Below the pieces are notes generated by a model. The model was not told where the DNA came from. It saw nothing but the letters and a program-made list of their open reading frames with translations, and did not search any database. The position numbers and the translations under genes were made by a program. Shown here piece by piece: positions 1 through 8,517 of a DNA stretch of 53,330 bases. Within the stretch, counting starts at the first letter, position 1, and each line of letters starts with the position of its first letter. The stretch comes from Atopobium sp. (lineage in GTDB: Bacteria; Actinomycetota; Coriobacteriia; Coriobacteriales; Atopobiaceae), in the NCBI GenBank assembly GCA_018376005.1, contig JAHACE010000001.1, forward strand, positions 1 to 53,330, in the 5' to 3' direction.

Positions 1-705
1 CTTAAGGAATTTCTTAGTAGTGCCGTGCTCAAGGACAAACTGAGCTACTGGCTCATCAAGACCGGTAAGTGGTCTGAGCTCTGGATCATAGTAAGGATTA
101 GGCAGGAATCGCACGTCAATCATAAGGTCAGCCTCAACGGGCAAACCGTTTTTGAAGCCAAAGGAAAACACGCTAACATCCATAAGCTGCTGTTCAGCAA
201 GCTCTGAAAATGTGCGACGAAGGCGGCTCTTGAGCGTATTAGTACGCATAGACGAGGTATCTAGGACCACATCTGCCAGCGCTTTTATGTCCTGTAGCTG
301 TGCGCGCTCCTTAGAAATTGCAGATGAGAGATTTTCTCCCTCCTGCGCTAAAGGATGACGACGGCGATTCTCGCTATAGCGACGCATAAGTACTTCGTCT
401 GAGGAGTCCAGATAAACAATCTTGTACGTGAGCTCGTGATCTGAAAGAGACTTCAGAGCTTCAGAGATGTCATCAAAAAGACCTTGCGAGCGCAAATCGC
501 AGGTAACGGCCAAGTGGCGGCCAACACCCGTGTTAATGCCCACAAGATTAGAAAGCTGCAAAATAAGAGCTGGTGGCAGGTTATCAATGCAGAAATAACC
601 CATGTCCTCAAACACATGAAGCGCCTGCGTGCGACCCGATCCAGACATACCCGTAATAATGACAATGTCGGGAATAACTGAAGGTGTGGGATCGTTTTTC
701 TTCAC
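1..705 (-). CDS. rapZ: RapZ-type nucleotide-binding RNase adapter (3' end cut by window)
   Basis: The reading frame runs off the left edge after 235 codons; RapZ proteins are about 290 residues, so roughly 55 are missing. It opens with a GTG start 7 bases after an AGGAG. Residues 10-20 read ITGMSGSGRT, the RapZ/YvcJ P-loop, with Arg in place of the Walker Lys as in other actinobacterial homologues. It continues with EDMGYFCIDNLPP, ATSxxx-type and DVRFLPNPYYDPELRPLTG motifs typical of the family. In E. coli RapZ binds glucosamine-6-phosphate and directs RNase E to the GlmZ small RNA; in Gram-positives its role is less clear. It lies 46 bases downstream of nanE, whose pathway leads to glucosamine-6-P. 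That link is suggestive only, since uvrC-rapZ is the ancestral neighbourhood. Confidence 0.93.
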   Translation of the reverse strand, partial: MKKNDPTPSVIPDIVIITGMSGSGRTQALHVFEDMGYFCIDNLPPALILQLSNLVGINTGVGRHLAVTCDLRSQGLFDDISEALKSLSDHELTYKIVYLDSSDEVLMRRYSENRRRHPLAQEGENLSSAISKERAQLQDIKALADVVLDTSSMRTNTLKSRLRRTFSELAEQQLMDVSVFSFGFKNGLPVEADLMIDVRFLPNPYYDPELRPLTGLDEPVAQFVLEHGTTKKFLK

Positions 706-751
706 AGGCGCTCCTTAAATACGTGACGAGAAAACCTTACCGCTCCAAGCG

Positions 752-1441
752 TTAATCCTCAAGTGCTGCAGCAAACCAAGAGGTAATTGAAGTTGGATGT
801 GTAATAGCTGTACCTGAAACAACTGCCCAAGCGCCTGCATCAAGAGCATCTTTTGCGTCTTGTGGTGTGTGGACGTGACCTTCGCAAATAATGGCAATAC
901 CTGGGAATTCAGTAGTTGCCTGCTGGAGAAGGGCAATGTCAGGACCATCGTCAAGTGTTGTATCAATAGCGGCCTTGTTGTGAGAAAGTGTAGTTGAAAC
1001 GAGGTCACAACCAGCGGCAACAGCGCGACGGATGTCATCCATAGTCATGCAGTCAGCCATAATCAGCACGTCAGACTCTGCACGCAGAGTTGCAACAGTC
1101 TCTTCAAAGGTTCTACCATCAGGCCTTGGACGGTCTGTTGCATCCAGGGCAACAACATCTGCGCCAGCGTGAATACAAGCACGCGCATGACGAAGCGTAG
1201 GGGTTATGTAGACACCCTCATGACCCTCTTTCCAGAGGCCAATAACAGGAATTTCAACTCTGCCTTTAATGGCAGAAATATCAGACAAACCCTGGCACCT
1301 AATAGCTGCAGCGCCGCCAAGCTCACAAGCGCGAGCAATCTGAGCCATGGTCTCTGGATGCCTCATAGGCTCACCAGGATACGCCTGGACGCTGACAATG
1401 AGTTTTCCTTTAAGTGACTCAACAAGCTCTGAATATGCCAC
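752..1441 (-). CDS. nanE: N-acetylmannosamine-6-phosphate 2-epimerase
   Basis: A 229-residue TIM-barrel protein of the NanE family. It converts ManNAc-6-P to GlcNAc-6-P, the third cytosolic step of sialic acid use. Visible signatures are SVQAYPGEPMRHPE near the N-terminus, IGLWKEGHEGVYITPT with the likely catalytic Lys71, VALDATDRPRPDG, and IICEGHVHTPQDA with the likely catalytic Glu187. I chose the GTG at 1441 because it sits 7 bases after an AGGAG; the ATG 30 bases upstream has no ribosome site. It is the last gene of the nan run, 94 bases after nanK. No nagA or nagB follows, so the final steps must be encoded elsewhere. Confidence 0.93.
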   Translation of the reverse strand: MAYSELVESLKGKLIVSVQAYPGEPMRHPETMAQIARACELGGAAAIRCQGLSDISAIKGRVEIPVIGLWKEGHEGVYITPTLRHARACIHAGADVVALDATDRPRPDGRTFEETVATLRAESDVLIMADCMTMDDIRRAVAAGCDLVSTTLSHNKAAIDTTLDDGPDIALLQQATTEFPGIAIICEGHVHTPQDAKDALDAGAWAVVSGTAITHPTSITSWFAAALED

Positions 1442-1535
1442 GGTATTCTCCTCACAAGAATGTACGTACATTAAAGGTGTCTGTCTTTGCTGCGTGTCTG
1501 GTCAGCAAATAATTTGCCTGCTGACATGCTTCTGC

Positions 1536-2525
1536 CTAAAGACGTGTCTCTAAATAGCCAGGTAGAATAAGGTTTTCTGCAGCTCCAATAAGAGGGGCTT
1601 CTCCACCAAGCGTACCCTTCACAAGAGGCGTTGCCTGAACGGGAGGCATTGCCTGCAGCTTAAATGCAGATGCAAGTGCCTCATGCCAGTACTTGCCACA
1701 CTCTGCAACGGAACCAGACAGAATGATGACAGAAGGGTCAAGCATGTTGCACATGCTGCCCAAGACCTCACCAAGTGCACGGCCCGAGCGCTCCTCTGCA
1801 GCCTGCGCGATTTTCTCGCCAGCAAGAGCTCTGCGGTCAATCTCTGCGCCATCAAGAGCAGAACCGTCTTCAAGCGTGTCGGAGCCGCCAAGGCGGACGT
1901 ACTCGCGAATAATGCCAGGACCTGCGGAAACAGGCTCAAGATGAGAAGTTCCACCACAAGGACAATCAACGCCTGCAGCGGCTGGAGTTGCAACGTGACC
2001 AATGTGACCAGCCTCGTCGTGAGCACCCAGCATCAAGATGCCGTGGTTCACAAAAGCGCCACCAATGCCCGTGCCAACTGCTACGGTTAAAACGCTGTCT
2101 TTGCCGTGGCCAGCGCCGTGACGAGCCTCGCCCAGAGCATGAGCGTGAACGTCATTGAGGACGCTACAGGGAAGGTCAAACTCGCTGGTAACTGCTGAGC
2201 CAAGAGCAGTTCCACCCCAGCCTGGCATAAGCTCGTTTGCGTAGGTGATGTCTCCGGTGCGAGGGTCAACAACACCAGCAGAAGAAATACCCACGCCAGA
2301 GATAGTAAGACCTAGCTCCTCTGCGCGAGAAAGGGCCTCTCTAATTGCCTGCAGAACGGTAGCAAGAACTTGCTTGCCACCCTCTTTTGCGTTAGTAGGA
2401 ACCTTCTTTACGGACCGAACGTTTGGAGCGTCGGTGCCGTTAAGGGTGACTATGCCACAGGCAATTTTTGTGCCGCCAATATCAACGGCACAAACATGTG
2501 TTGGAGAAACAAACTTAGAGTCCAT
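1536..2525 (-). CDS. nanK: ROK-family sugar kinase, probable N-acetylmannosamine kinase
   Basis: A 329-residue ROK kinase. The ATP-binding loop DIGGTK lies at residues 15-20. The ROK zinc site is present as His in GHIGHVAT followed by CPCGGTSHLE, where the usual third Cys is replaced by His, a variant also seen in actinobacterial ROK proteins. The family phosphorylates glucose, ManNAc, GlcNAc and similar sugars. Placement between nanA and nanE makes ManNAc the expected substrate (inference), while glucokinase activity cannot be excluded. It starts 15 bases after the nanA stop with AGAGGGG as ribosome site. Confidence 0.82.
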   Translation of the reverse strand: MDSKFVSPTHVCAVDIGGTKIACGIVTLNGTDAPNVRSVKKVPTNAKEGGKQVLATVLQAIREALSRAEELGLTISGVGISSAGVVDPRTGDITYANELMPGWGGTALGSAVTSEFDLPCSVLNDVHAHALGEARHGAGHGKDSVLTVAVGTGIGGAFVNHGILMLGAHDEAGHIGHVATPAAAGVDCPCGGTSHLEPVSAGPGIIREYVRLGGSDTLEDGSALDGAEIDRRALAGEKIAQAAEERSGRALGEVLGSMCNMLDPSVIILSGSVAECGKYWHEALASAFKLQAMPPVQATPLVKGTLGGEAPLIGAAENLILPGYLETRL

Positions 2526-2540
2526 GGTGTCCCCTCTTGT

Positions 2541-3464
2541 TTAGAGAAGGCCGTTTGCAATAAGAACCTGCTTAATTGCCTCACGGTTCTGGCCATCAAG
2601 TGGCTTAACAGGACGAGGCATCTGGTCAGAATCAAAGATGCCCATGAGGTTAAGTGCGCACTTGAATGCGCCAACGCCAGACCCATAGCCCTGAACGCCT
2701 GAAGTGACATCAAAGATGTGAGAAATCTCATTGAGTCGGTCCTGCTCACGCTTGACCTCTGCCCAGTTACCTTCCTGAGCTGCCTTCCACATGCGGACGT
2801 AGCCCTCTGGCTCAACATTAGCAAGACCTGGTACAGAACCGTCTGCACCAGAAAGAAGGGCGCCGTCAACAACAATCTCATGGCCGGTCAAAAGGGTTAG
2901 AGGGTGACCGTTCTTCTCGTTCTCCTGAACAAGATACCTGAAGGAGACATCATCGCCAGAAGAGTCCTTAACGCCTGCAAGAACACCCTCTGCGCCTAGA
3001 CGAGCAAGCATCTTCCAAGGTAGTTTAGTGTGAACGCAGACAGGAATGTCATACGCAAACAGAGGTGCATCCAGCTCCTGGTGAAGAATGCGGAAGTGCT
3101 CCTCAACATCAGCTGGACCGCCAAGTGCGTAGAAGGGAGCGGTTGCTACAAGAGCATCTGCGCCCAGTGCGAGGGCACGGCGACCGTGCTCCAGGACGCG
3201 CTCGGTCTCGGTATCAATGATGCCCACAAGGACCGGAACACGATGGTCAACAATGCGAACAGCCTCGCGCACAATCTGATCGCGACGCTCATCTGTGGCA
3301 AAAACAACCTCGCCAGAAGAGCCAAGGAAGAACAGGCCGTCTACGCCAGCCTCAATGAGACGATTAATAGAGCGCTCAAACGACACAACATCAAGCTGAT
3401 GGTCTGGGGTATCTGGGGTTACAACTGGTGGAACAACACCGCTAAATGGTACGTTACTGGACAT
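2541..3464 (-). CDS. nanA: DapA-superfamily aldolase, probable N-acetylneuraminate lyase
   Basis: A 307-residue class I aldolase of the DHDPS/NAL family. Visible motifs are GSSGE at 48-52 (pyruvate carboxylate binding), the catalytic Tyr138 in AYDIP, and the Schiff-base Lys166 in GVKDSSGD. DapA proper usually has GTTGE and YNVP, so the motifs lean away from lysine biosynthesis. Context with nanK, nanE and a sialic-acid-type importer makes cleavage of Neu5Ac to ManNAc and pyruvate the best guess. The start ATG follows AAAGGATAAAGC. A separate promoter may drive it, since a perfect TATAAT lies just upstream. Another 2-keto acid substrate remains possible. Confidence 0.8.
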   Translation of the reverse strand: MSSNVPFSGVVPPVVTPDTPDHQLDVVSFERSINRLIEAGVDGLFFLGSSGEVVFATDERRDQIVREAVRIVDHRVPVLVGIIDTETERVLEHGRRALALGADALVATAPFYALGGPADVEEHFRILHQELDAPLFAYDIPVCVHTKLPWKMLARLGAEGVLAGVKDSSGDDVSFRYLVQENEKNGHPLTLLTGHEIVVDGALLSGADGSVPGLANVEPEGYVRMWKAAQEGNWAEVKREQDRLNEISHIFDVTSGVQGYGSGVGAFKCALNLMGIFDSDQMPRPVKPLDGQNREAIKQVLIANGLL

Positions 3465-3481
3465 GCTTTATCCTTTCACAC

Positions 3482-3496
3482 GTTGGAAAATCCAAC
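3482..3496. promoter_or_regulatory. Inverted repeat just upstream of nanA
   Basis: GTTGGA-AAA-TCCAAC is a perfect 6-base inverted repeat with a 3-base centre, ending 17 bases before the nanA start. It could be an operator or a small hairpin beside the ribosome site. No matching copy was found in front of satA. Confidence 0.35.
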
Positions 3497-3569
3497 TGGT
3501 TTCATACAACAATGTACTGAAGTAGCCGACCAAAGCATTGATCAAAAGCAACTTCAAAGAACCTACGTA

Positions 3570-3575
3570 ATTATA
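3570..3575 (-). promoter_or_regulatory. Candidate -10 element for an internal nanAKE promoter
   Basis: On the minus strand this reads TATAAT, directly after the stop of the preceding esterase-like gene and about 105 bases before nanA. The -35 region is weak at normal spacing (a TTGTCA lies only 13 bases away). Internal transcription of nanAKE is therefore only plausible. Confidence 0.35.
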
Positions 3576-3581
3576 GTCCGC

Positions 3582-4550
3582 TTAGTTATGACAAAGCCCT
3601 GATATAACCTCGCAGAGATAGTTGATTTGCTCGTTCTCAAACTGATTGATGCGCTCGTGGCCATACTTGGGGTACACGCGCATTTCCTTCTGTCCTGGCA
3701 AGCGATTGTACAGCGCAAACGTTCCTTCAGTTGGAGCGCTCTGGTCCAGCAGAGACGTGCCGATAAGCGCAGGCACACGCACAAGCTCGGCCGCGCACGC
3801 GCTGTCGAGAAGACCGACCGCGTCGATAGCTGTATCTGACTGCGGGGTGTCTCCGCACCCGACAACCGTACGCAGGGTTGTTGCGTTGTCGGCAAAGAGT
3901 GGGTTCAGTGCCATGGTAACGCTCACTTCCTTGGGCAGAAGCGCCGCCGTAAACAATGCTTGCGAGCCGCCTAGACCTTCTCCCCAGGTGACGATTGTGC
4001 GCCCGAGGAAGCGCGATGCAACCGCGGTAGTTACCAGTGCGTCATCGATGAGCTGCTTGAGCGTGGAGGATGCGGCATCATCTGGGTTGATGAGCGCGTG
4101 AGCAAGCTCCTCTGCGGTAAGCGCTCCCCTCCAAGCGTCTTTGAGCTGAGGTTCGCACGGGCGAGCCTCCAGAGCTACAACAGGCATGCCCAGCGCCGAG
4201 AAGCGCAAAAGGTGCAGCCAGCTGCGCACTCCCCGACCAAGATCGGAGAAGAGTACCACCGCGGGCAGCTTTGCCGATGCGGGCAGCTCTGCTGGAGCTA
4301 GCGGTTCTGCCACCGACACACCTGCTGGAAGAATGACGCGAGCACGCAGCTGCGTCTGGTCAGTTGAGGTGAATGTGATGCGTTTAAACGTTGCCGCCTG
4401 AGTAGCGGACGGAAGCTCAACCGCGCTCTCTACGTGCGCATTTTGAGCAAACGCTACAGACGTCTCCCAAAATGATTCAAAGTTTGATGGTCTAAGCCAC
4501 GCGCCGCGATAAGAACGGGCATCTTCAAGCCTTTGTGTTAAACCCCTCAT
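3582..4550 (-). CDS. Acetyl-esterase (AXE1) family protein lacking the catalytic serine
   Basis: A 322-residue alpha/beta-hydrolase paralogous to the gene just upstream, whose stop it overlaps in an ATGA. Aligned to that neighbour, Asp269 (IGTSLLDQSAP) and His298 (YPKYGHERI) are kept. The nucleophile elbow GASQGG has become GEGLGG (190-195), so the catalytic Ser is Gly192. The oxyanion/HGY motif has also become SDL. A Ser four residues later (GGSQ) does not fit a standard elbow. The frame is intact, so this is probably a non-catalytic or repurposed partner rather than a pseudogene (inference). It may form mixed oligomers with its active neighbour, since AXE1 enzymes are often multimeric. Confidence 0.72.
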   Translation of the reverse strand: MRGLTQRLEDARSYRGAWLRPSNFESFWETSVAFAQNAHVESAVELPSATQAATFKRITFTSTDQTQLRARVILPAGVSVAEPLAPAELPASAKLPAVVLFSDLGRGVRSWLHLLRFSALGMPVVALEARPCEPQLKDAWRGALTAEELAHALINPDDAASSTLKQLIDDALVTTAVASRFLGRTIVTWGEGLGGSQALFTAALLPKEVSVTMALNPLFADNATTLRTVVGCGDTPQSDTAIDAVGLLDSACAAELVRVPALIGTSLLDQSAPTEGTFALYNRLPGQKEMRVYPKYGHERINQFENEQINYLCEVISGLCHN

Positions 4551-5587
4551 GCTTTCACCTCGCCTTCTGCTTGAGCGGGAAATGACGAGTCCAGTGCTTC
4601 AAGAGCTTGCTCTCCCTTGTCTGAGCAGATGAAATCAATGATCTTATCGTCAAAATCACCAATCTCTTCATGCGCATATCCGGGGTAAAGAAGATGTCTC
4701 TTTGAGCAGGTCAAGGCATTGTAAGCAGCAAACTGAGCCTCTGGAGGAACTACCGGGTCATCAAGTCCGGTGCCAAAAAGCACAGGACAGGTAACCATAC
4801 GTGCAAAATTGACTGAATCAATGTAGGCAAGCTTTGCAAAGACCTCATCAACGCGAGAACCATCTGCGTCAAACCAGCGGGAATAATAACGGATGCCCTC
4901 GTAGGCAACCTCATCAGCATTAAGCTCCCACACACACCTAAAATCAGTGAGGAAGGGGTAAAGAATTGCTGCCCTATTAATCAGGTCTTGATTGAGTGCG
5001 CAGGTAGCAAGACCAATACCACCTCCCTGCGAGGCACCGTTTACAAAAACGCGATCTGTATCAATTCCTTCAAGCTGTCTAACAATTCTGCAGAGCAAGC
5101 GAATGTTCTGATACAGATGAACAAAGTAAAGGTCCTCTACAGGTCCATCTAGTCCGAGCACCAAGTGACCCGAGACGGTAGTGCTCTTGTACGAGCTTCC
5201 GTCCAAACTACGGCCACCCTGCCCAGGATTATCAAGCGCAATCAGCGAGCAGCCCAAGCCCAAAAATGAGCTCTGCTCAAACCAACTGCGAGAAGATCCT
5301 GGATAGCCATGAAACTGTAAAACAAGCGGGGTTTGTACATCTAAGGCAGTCTGTGGTCGCAGGTACTTTGCGTAGACTTCCGCGCCATCAATGCCTACAA
5401 ATGTAAGATCAAAAAAGTGGGCTGAAGCAGTTGACGTGACCTCTGTTGAAGGAACAATCTGCCAGCTGAGAGGGGCGTTATCTGCTTCCTCCATACGTGC
5501 CTTCCAAAACGCCTCAAAATCCGAAGGATAGGGCGTCAAAGCATGAGCTGCCTTCAACTCTGTCAGCTCAAGCGTCTCTTGGTGCAT
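4547..5587 (-). CDS. Acetyl esterase, AXE1/cephalosporin-C deacetylase family
   Basis: A 346-residue alpha/beta-hydrolase with a complete site: HGY at 93-95 (oxyanion), Ser186 in GASQGG, Asp277 in GLDDPVVPP and His306 in YAHEEI. AXE1 enzymes remove acetyl groups from xylo-oligosaccharides, cephalosporin C and other small O-acetylated compounds. Within a sialic acid import and catabolism operon the likely substrate is O-acetylated sialic acid or another O-acetyl sugar (inference). The start ATG at 5587 follows AGGTGGAGAA. Extending upstream would overlap satD and lacks family similarity. The gene follows satD by 64 bases. No signal peptide is seen, so it acts in the cytosol. Confidence 0.85.
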   Translation of the reverse strand: MHQETLELTELKAAHALTPYPSDFEAFWKARMEEADNAPLSWQIVPSTEVTSTASAHFFDLTFVGIDGAEVYAKYLRPQTALDVQTPLVLQFHGYPGSSRSWFEQSSFLGLGCSLIALDNPGQGGRSLDGSSYKSTTVSGHLVLGLDGPVEDLYFVHLYQNIRLLCRIVRQLEGIDTDRVFVNGASQGGGIGLATCALNQDLINRAAILYPFLTDFRCVWELNADEVAYEGIRYYSRWFDADGSRVDEVFAKLAYIDSVNFARMVTCPVLFGTGLDDPVVPPEAQFAAYNALTCSKRHLLYPGYAHEEIGDFDDKIIDFICSDKGEQALEALDSSFPAQAEGEVKA

Positions 5588-5651
5588 TTCTCCACCTAAC
5601 AAGCTAAAAGAGCGCAGCCTAAGCTGCGCTCTAGTCAAACAAACGTAAGCG

Positions 5652-6473
5652 CTACTCACCCAGTTTAGGATGAAGCAGAGATGGCGCAGCACCCAAAAGC
5701 GTCTTAGTGTAAGGATCTGTTGGATGCTCAAAGACCTGCTTAGCAGGACCATCTTCCATAATCTGGCCGTGATTCATAACAATGATGCGGTCAGAAACAT
5801 AGCGGACAGTCTGAATATCGTGCGAAATAAAAATCATCGAGAGACCCAACTCAGACTTGAGGTCGGTGAGCAGGTTCAAGATCTGTGCGCGAACAGAAAC
5901 GTCCAGTGCGGAAGTAGGCTCGTCAGCAATGATTGCCGATGGATTCAGAGAAAGAGCACGTGCAATTGCAACACGCTGACGCTGACCACCAGAGAGCTGA
6001 CCAGGAAGGGCGCGAAGTGCCGAATGTGGAAGTCCAACCAGACCGACAAGCTCATTAATACGGGCTTCTCGCTCCTGCTCTGTTCCTACCTTATGTACCA
6101 GCAGTGGATCCATAAGCTGATCTTTAACAATCATGCGAGGATTAAGAGCAGTTGCTGGGTCCTGGAAAACAACAGAGACAACGCGGCCAATCTGCTTCCT
6201 GAGCTCTGGAGTACGCTTGGTAACATCCATTCCCTTGAAGTACACATGACCGGACGTTGGTGACTGAAGACCACACATGACATTTGCGGTAGTAGACTTT
6301 CCGCAGCCAGACTCACCAACAATACCAATGGTCTCACCAGGCATAAGCTTGAGAGAAACATTCTGTACTGCGTGAACCTTATTAGGCTTAAAGATTGAGC
6401 CCGTACGCGTCTTAAACGTAACCGAAATATCATCGAGGAAGATAATTGGCTGCTCTTCAGTTGTTATAGCCAT
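5652..6473 (-). CDS. Oligopeptide/sialic-acid-type ABC transporter ATP-binding protein (SatD-like)
   Basis: A 273-residue ABC ATPase of the OppF/DppF group. Walker A GESGCGKST is at 53-61, followed by a Q-loop, signature LSGGQRQRVAIARAL, Walker B AIIADEPTSALD and the H-loop ISHD. It pairs with the ATPase half of the fused gene directly upstream to power the importer. Its ATG immediately follows the satC stop (TAAATG). Its ribosome site AAGGAGGTGAGG lies in the last codons of satC, so the two are translationally coupled. Assignment to sialic acid rests on the nan genes downstream. Confidence 0.88.
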   Translation of the reverse strand: MAITTEEQPIIFLDDISVTFKTRTGSIFKPNKVHAVQNVSLKLMPGETIGIVGESGCGKSTTANVMCGLQSPTSGHVYFKGMDVTKRTPELRKQIGRVVSVVFQDPATALNPRMIVKDQLMDPLLVHKVGTEQEREARINELVGLVGLPHSALRALPGQLSGGQRQRVAIARALSLNPSAIIADEPTSALDVSVRAQILNLLTDLKSELGLSMIFISHDIQTVRYVSDRIIVMNHGQIMEDGPAKQVFEHPTDPYTKTLLGAAPSLLHPKLGE

Positions 6474-8513
6474 TTACCTCACCTCCTTTTGAGAACGCTC
6501 AAGGTAAGGCACAAGACCATGCTCCTTCAGATACTCATCAGGCAGCTCGGAGAAACGATGGTGCTTACCAGGAATCTCCTTAATAACAGGATGTACCTCA
6601 AGACCCAAGTCTGGGTGGCTTGAACGAGGAGCAAACCTATCGCCTGTTGGGAAGTCCTCTGGAGAAGGAACAGAACCTGGTACCTGGTGAAGCCTGGTAC
6701 CGTCCTGTGCACCTTCCTCAATGGAAAGAACAGAGCCGAGAAGACCGCGGGTATACTCGTGAACAGGATTGGTCAGAAGCTCAGTAGTAGCTGCCTGCTC
6801 AATAACCTGACCTGCGTACATAACGGTAATCTCAGAAGCAACCTCTGCAACAAGTGCAAGGTCGTGGCTTACAAAGATCATTGCGAAGCCAAGACGACGC
6901 TGAAGGTCATTTAAGAGCTTGATAACTTGCTTCTGAACAGTAACGTCTAGAGCGGTTGTTGGCTCGTCGCAGATAACCAGAGAAGGATCGCGGGTAAGAG
7001 CCATAGCAATCAGAACACGCTGACGCTGACCACCGGAAAGCTCGTGTGGATAAGACTCAAGCGTACGCTTTGGATCCAAGCCTACAAGCTCCAGAAGCTC
7101 CTCTGCAGAACGGGTACCTCCTCTGCTAGTAAGTTGCTTCATCTGAGAAGAGATAAGCATGGAAGGGTTCAAGGAAGACAGAGCATCCTGATAGACCATT
7201 GCAAGCTCGTGTCCAAGCAGCTTGCGATGCTCTTCTTTGGAGAGCTTCAGGAGGTCTTGGTCTTTGTAGAGGACCTCACCAGTGATGGTTTCCTTTGGAT
7301 CAGTCAGACCCATGATGACCTTGGTGGTAATAGACTTGCCGCAGCCAGACTCGCCAACCAGTGCCATGCACTGACCAGGACGAACATCAAAGCTTACGTG
7401 GTCAACAACCTTAACATCTCCGTGAGACTCAAAGCTGATGCAAAGATCCTTAACGCTGAGCAGTGGCTTTACATCAAAGTCTGGCTTACGCCTATCAGTT
7501 CTGGAAAGCTCAACTTCTTTAAGTGCATTAAGTCTGCGCTCAAGGGACTCTGCCTGCTCTGCATAGGCGCGAACTGGATCAGATGCAAGGATGTCATCTG
7601 CACGCCTGGAGTCAGAGTTCTCTGTATCAACAGGAGCGCCAGGTGCTGCTGCCATAGCGTCAGTAAGACCCTCGGAGAGGATATTCAGTGCCAGGCAGGT
7701 CATCATGATGGCCAGGCCTGGGAAGAATGCCTGCCACCAACGGCCAGCAAGAACGCCAGCACGAGCATCAGCCAGGATGTTACCCCATGTTGGAGTTGGC
7801 TCTGCAATACCTGCACCAATGAAGGTCAATGATGCCTCAAAGATGATTGCGTCTGCAACAAGCGTAACGGTAAAGACCATGATTGGAGCAATGCAGTTAC
7901 GAAGAACATGCTTCCACAGAATCCAAGGAGCACGAGCACCAGAAACAATGGTTGCTCTTACGTAATCTTCGCCGTACTCGCTTACGATGTTTGCACGAAC
8001 AATGCGAGCAATCTGTGGCGTATACATAAAGCCAATAGCAAAGATGATTGAAGGAACGCTGTTACCCAGAATAGAAACAAAGACTGCTGCAAGTGCAATG
8101 CCTGGGAACGACATGATGATGTCGAGCACACGCATGATGACCTCAGAGACAGCCTTTCTAGAAACAGCGGCAATAGCACCAATAATTGAGCCACACAGTA
8201 GCGCCATGCCTGTAGCACCAAAACCAATGACCAGTGAATACTGACCACCATGGAGCATACGAGAAAGAATATCGCGGCCCTTATCGTCAGTACCAAAAAT
8301 GAATCCATTGCCTGGAGCCTGACGAGCGTTGAAGATCTCAAGTGGGTTATGTGGAGCAATAAAATTTGCAAAGACAGAAGCAAGAACAACAAAGACAAGA
8401 ATGACAAGAGCAATCTTGGAAGCTGTCTTCATCTTCTTAAAGCCACCAAAGGTTGAACCCTTTGCAGCAGCTTCTTCGAGCTTCTCGACTTGTTTTTTTC
8501 TCATTTGTACCAT
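6474..8513 (-). CDS. Fused permease/ATPase of a sialic-acid-type ABC importer (SatC-like)
   Basis: A 679-residue fusion. Residues 32-290 are a DppC/OppC-type permease with about six membrane segments and the cytoplasmic coupling loop around GARAPWILWKHVLRN. A charged linker runs from about 290 to 350. Residues 350-600 form an OppD-type ATPase with Walker A GESGCGKSI (387-395), signature LSGGQ (492-496) and Walker B LVICDEPTTALD (512-521), then an Opp/Dpp C-terminal extension. The same permease-ATPase fusion is known for SatC of the Haemophilus ducreyi sialic acid importer. It starts 4 bases after satB; a second Met at codon 4 is an alternative start. Confidence 0.88.
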   Translation of the reverse strand: MVQMRKKQVEKLEEAAAKGSTFGGFKKMKTASKIALVILVFVVLASVFANFIAPHNPLEIFNARQAPGNGFIFGTDDKGRDILSRMLHGGQYSLVIGFGATGMALLCGSIIGAIAAVSRKAVSEVIMRVLDIIMSFPGIALAAVFVSILGNSVPSIIFAIGFMYTPQIARIVRANIVSEYGEDYVRATIVSGARAPWILWKHVLRNCIAPIMVFTVTLVADAIIFEASLTFIGAGIAEPTPTWGNILADARAGVLAGRWWQAFFPGLAIMMTCLALNILSEGLTDAMAAAPGAPVDTENSDSRRADDILASDPVRAYAEQAESLERRLNALKEVELSRTDRRKPDFDVKPLLSVKDLCISFESHGDVKVVDHVSFDVRPGQCMALVGESGCGKSITTKVIMGLTDPKETITGEVLYKDQDLLKLSKEEHRKLLGHELAMVYQDALSSLNPSMLISSQMKQLTSRGGTRSAEELLELVGLDPKRTLESYPHELSGGQRQRVLIAMALTRDPSLVICDEPTTALDVTVQKQVIKLLNDLQRRLGFAMIFVSHDLALVAEVASEITVMYAGQVIEQAATTELLTNPVHEYTRGLLGSVLSIEEGAQDGTRLHQVPGSVPSPEDFPTGDRFAPRSSHPDLGLEVHPVIKEIPGKHHRFSELPDEYLKEHGLVPYLERSQKEVR

Positions 8514-8517
8514 CGCA

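Noticed and set aside
3030..3602. A 190-codon plus-strand frame opposite nanA and the following gap
   Set aside because: Antisense to NanA with its catalytic motifs; no ribosome site or family similarity.
3582..4550. Calling the degenerate esterase a pseudogene
   Set aside because: The frame is full length, coupled to its neighbour and keeps Asp and His. Loss is confined to functional motifs, so a pseudoenzyme is more likely.
5588..5752. Longer N-terminus for the active esterase
   Set aside because: It would overlap satD by about 100 bases, adds a Leu/Arg-rich stretch foreign to the family, and a good ribosome site precedes the internal ATG at 5587.
7044..7832. A 262-codon plus-strand frame opposite satC
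   Set aside because: Antisense shadow; the minus-strand fusion protein has all ABC motifs.
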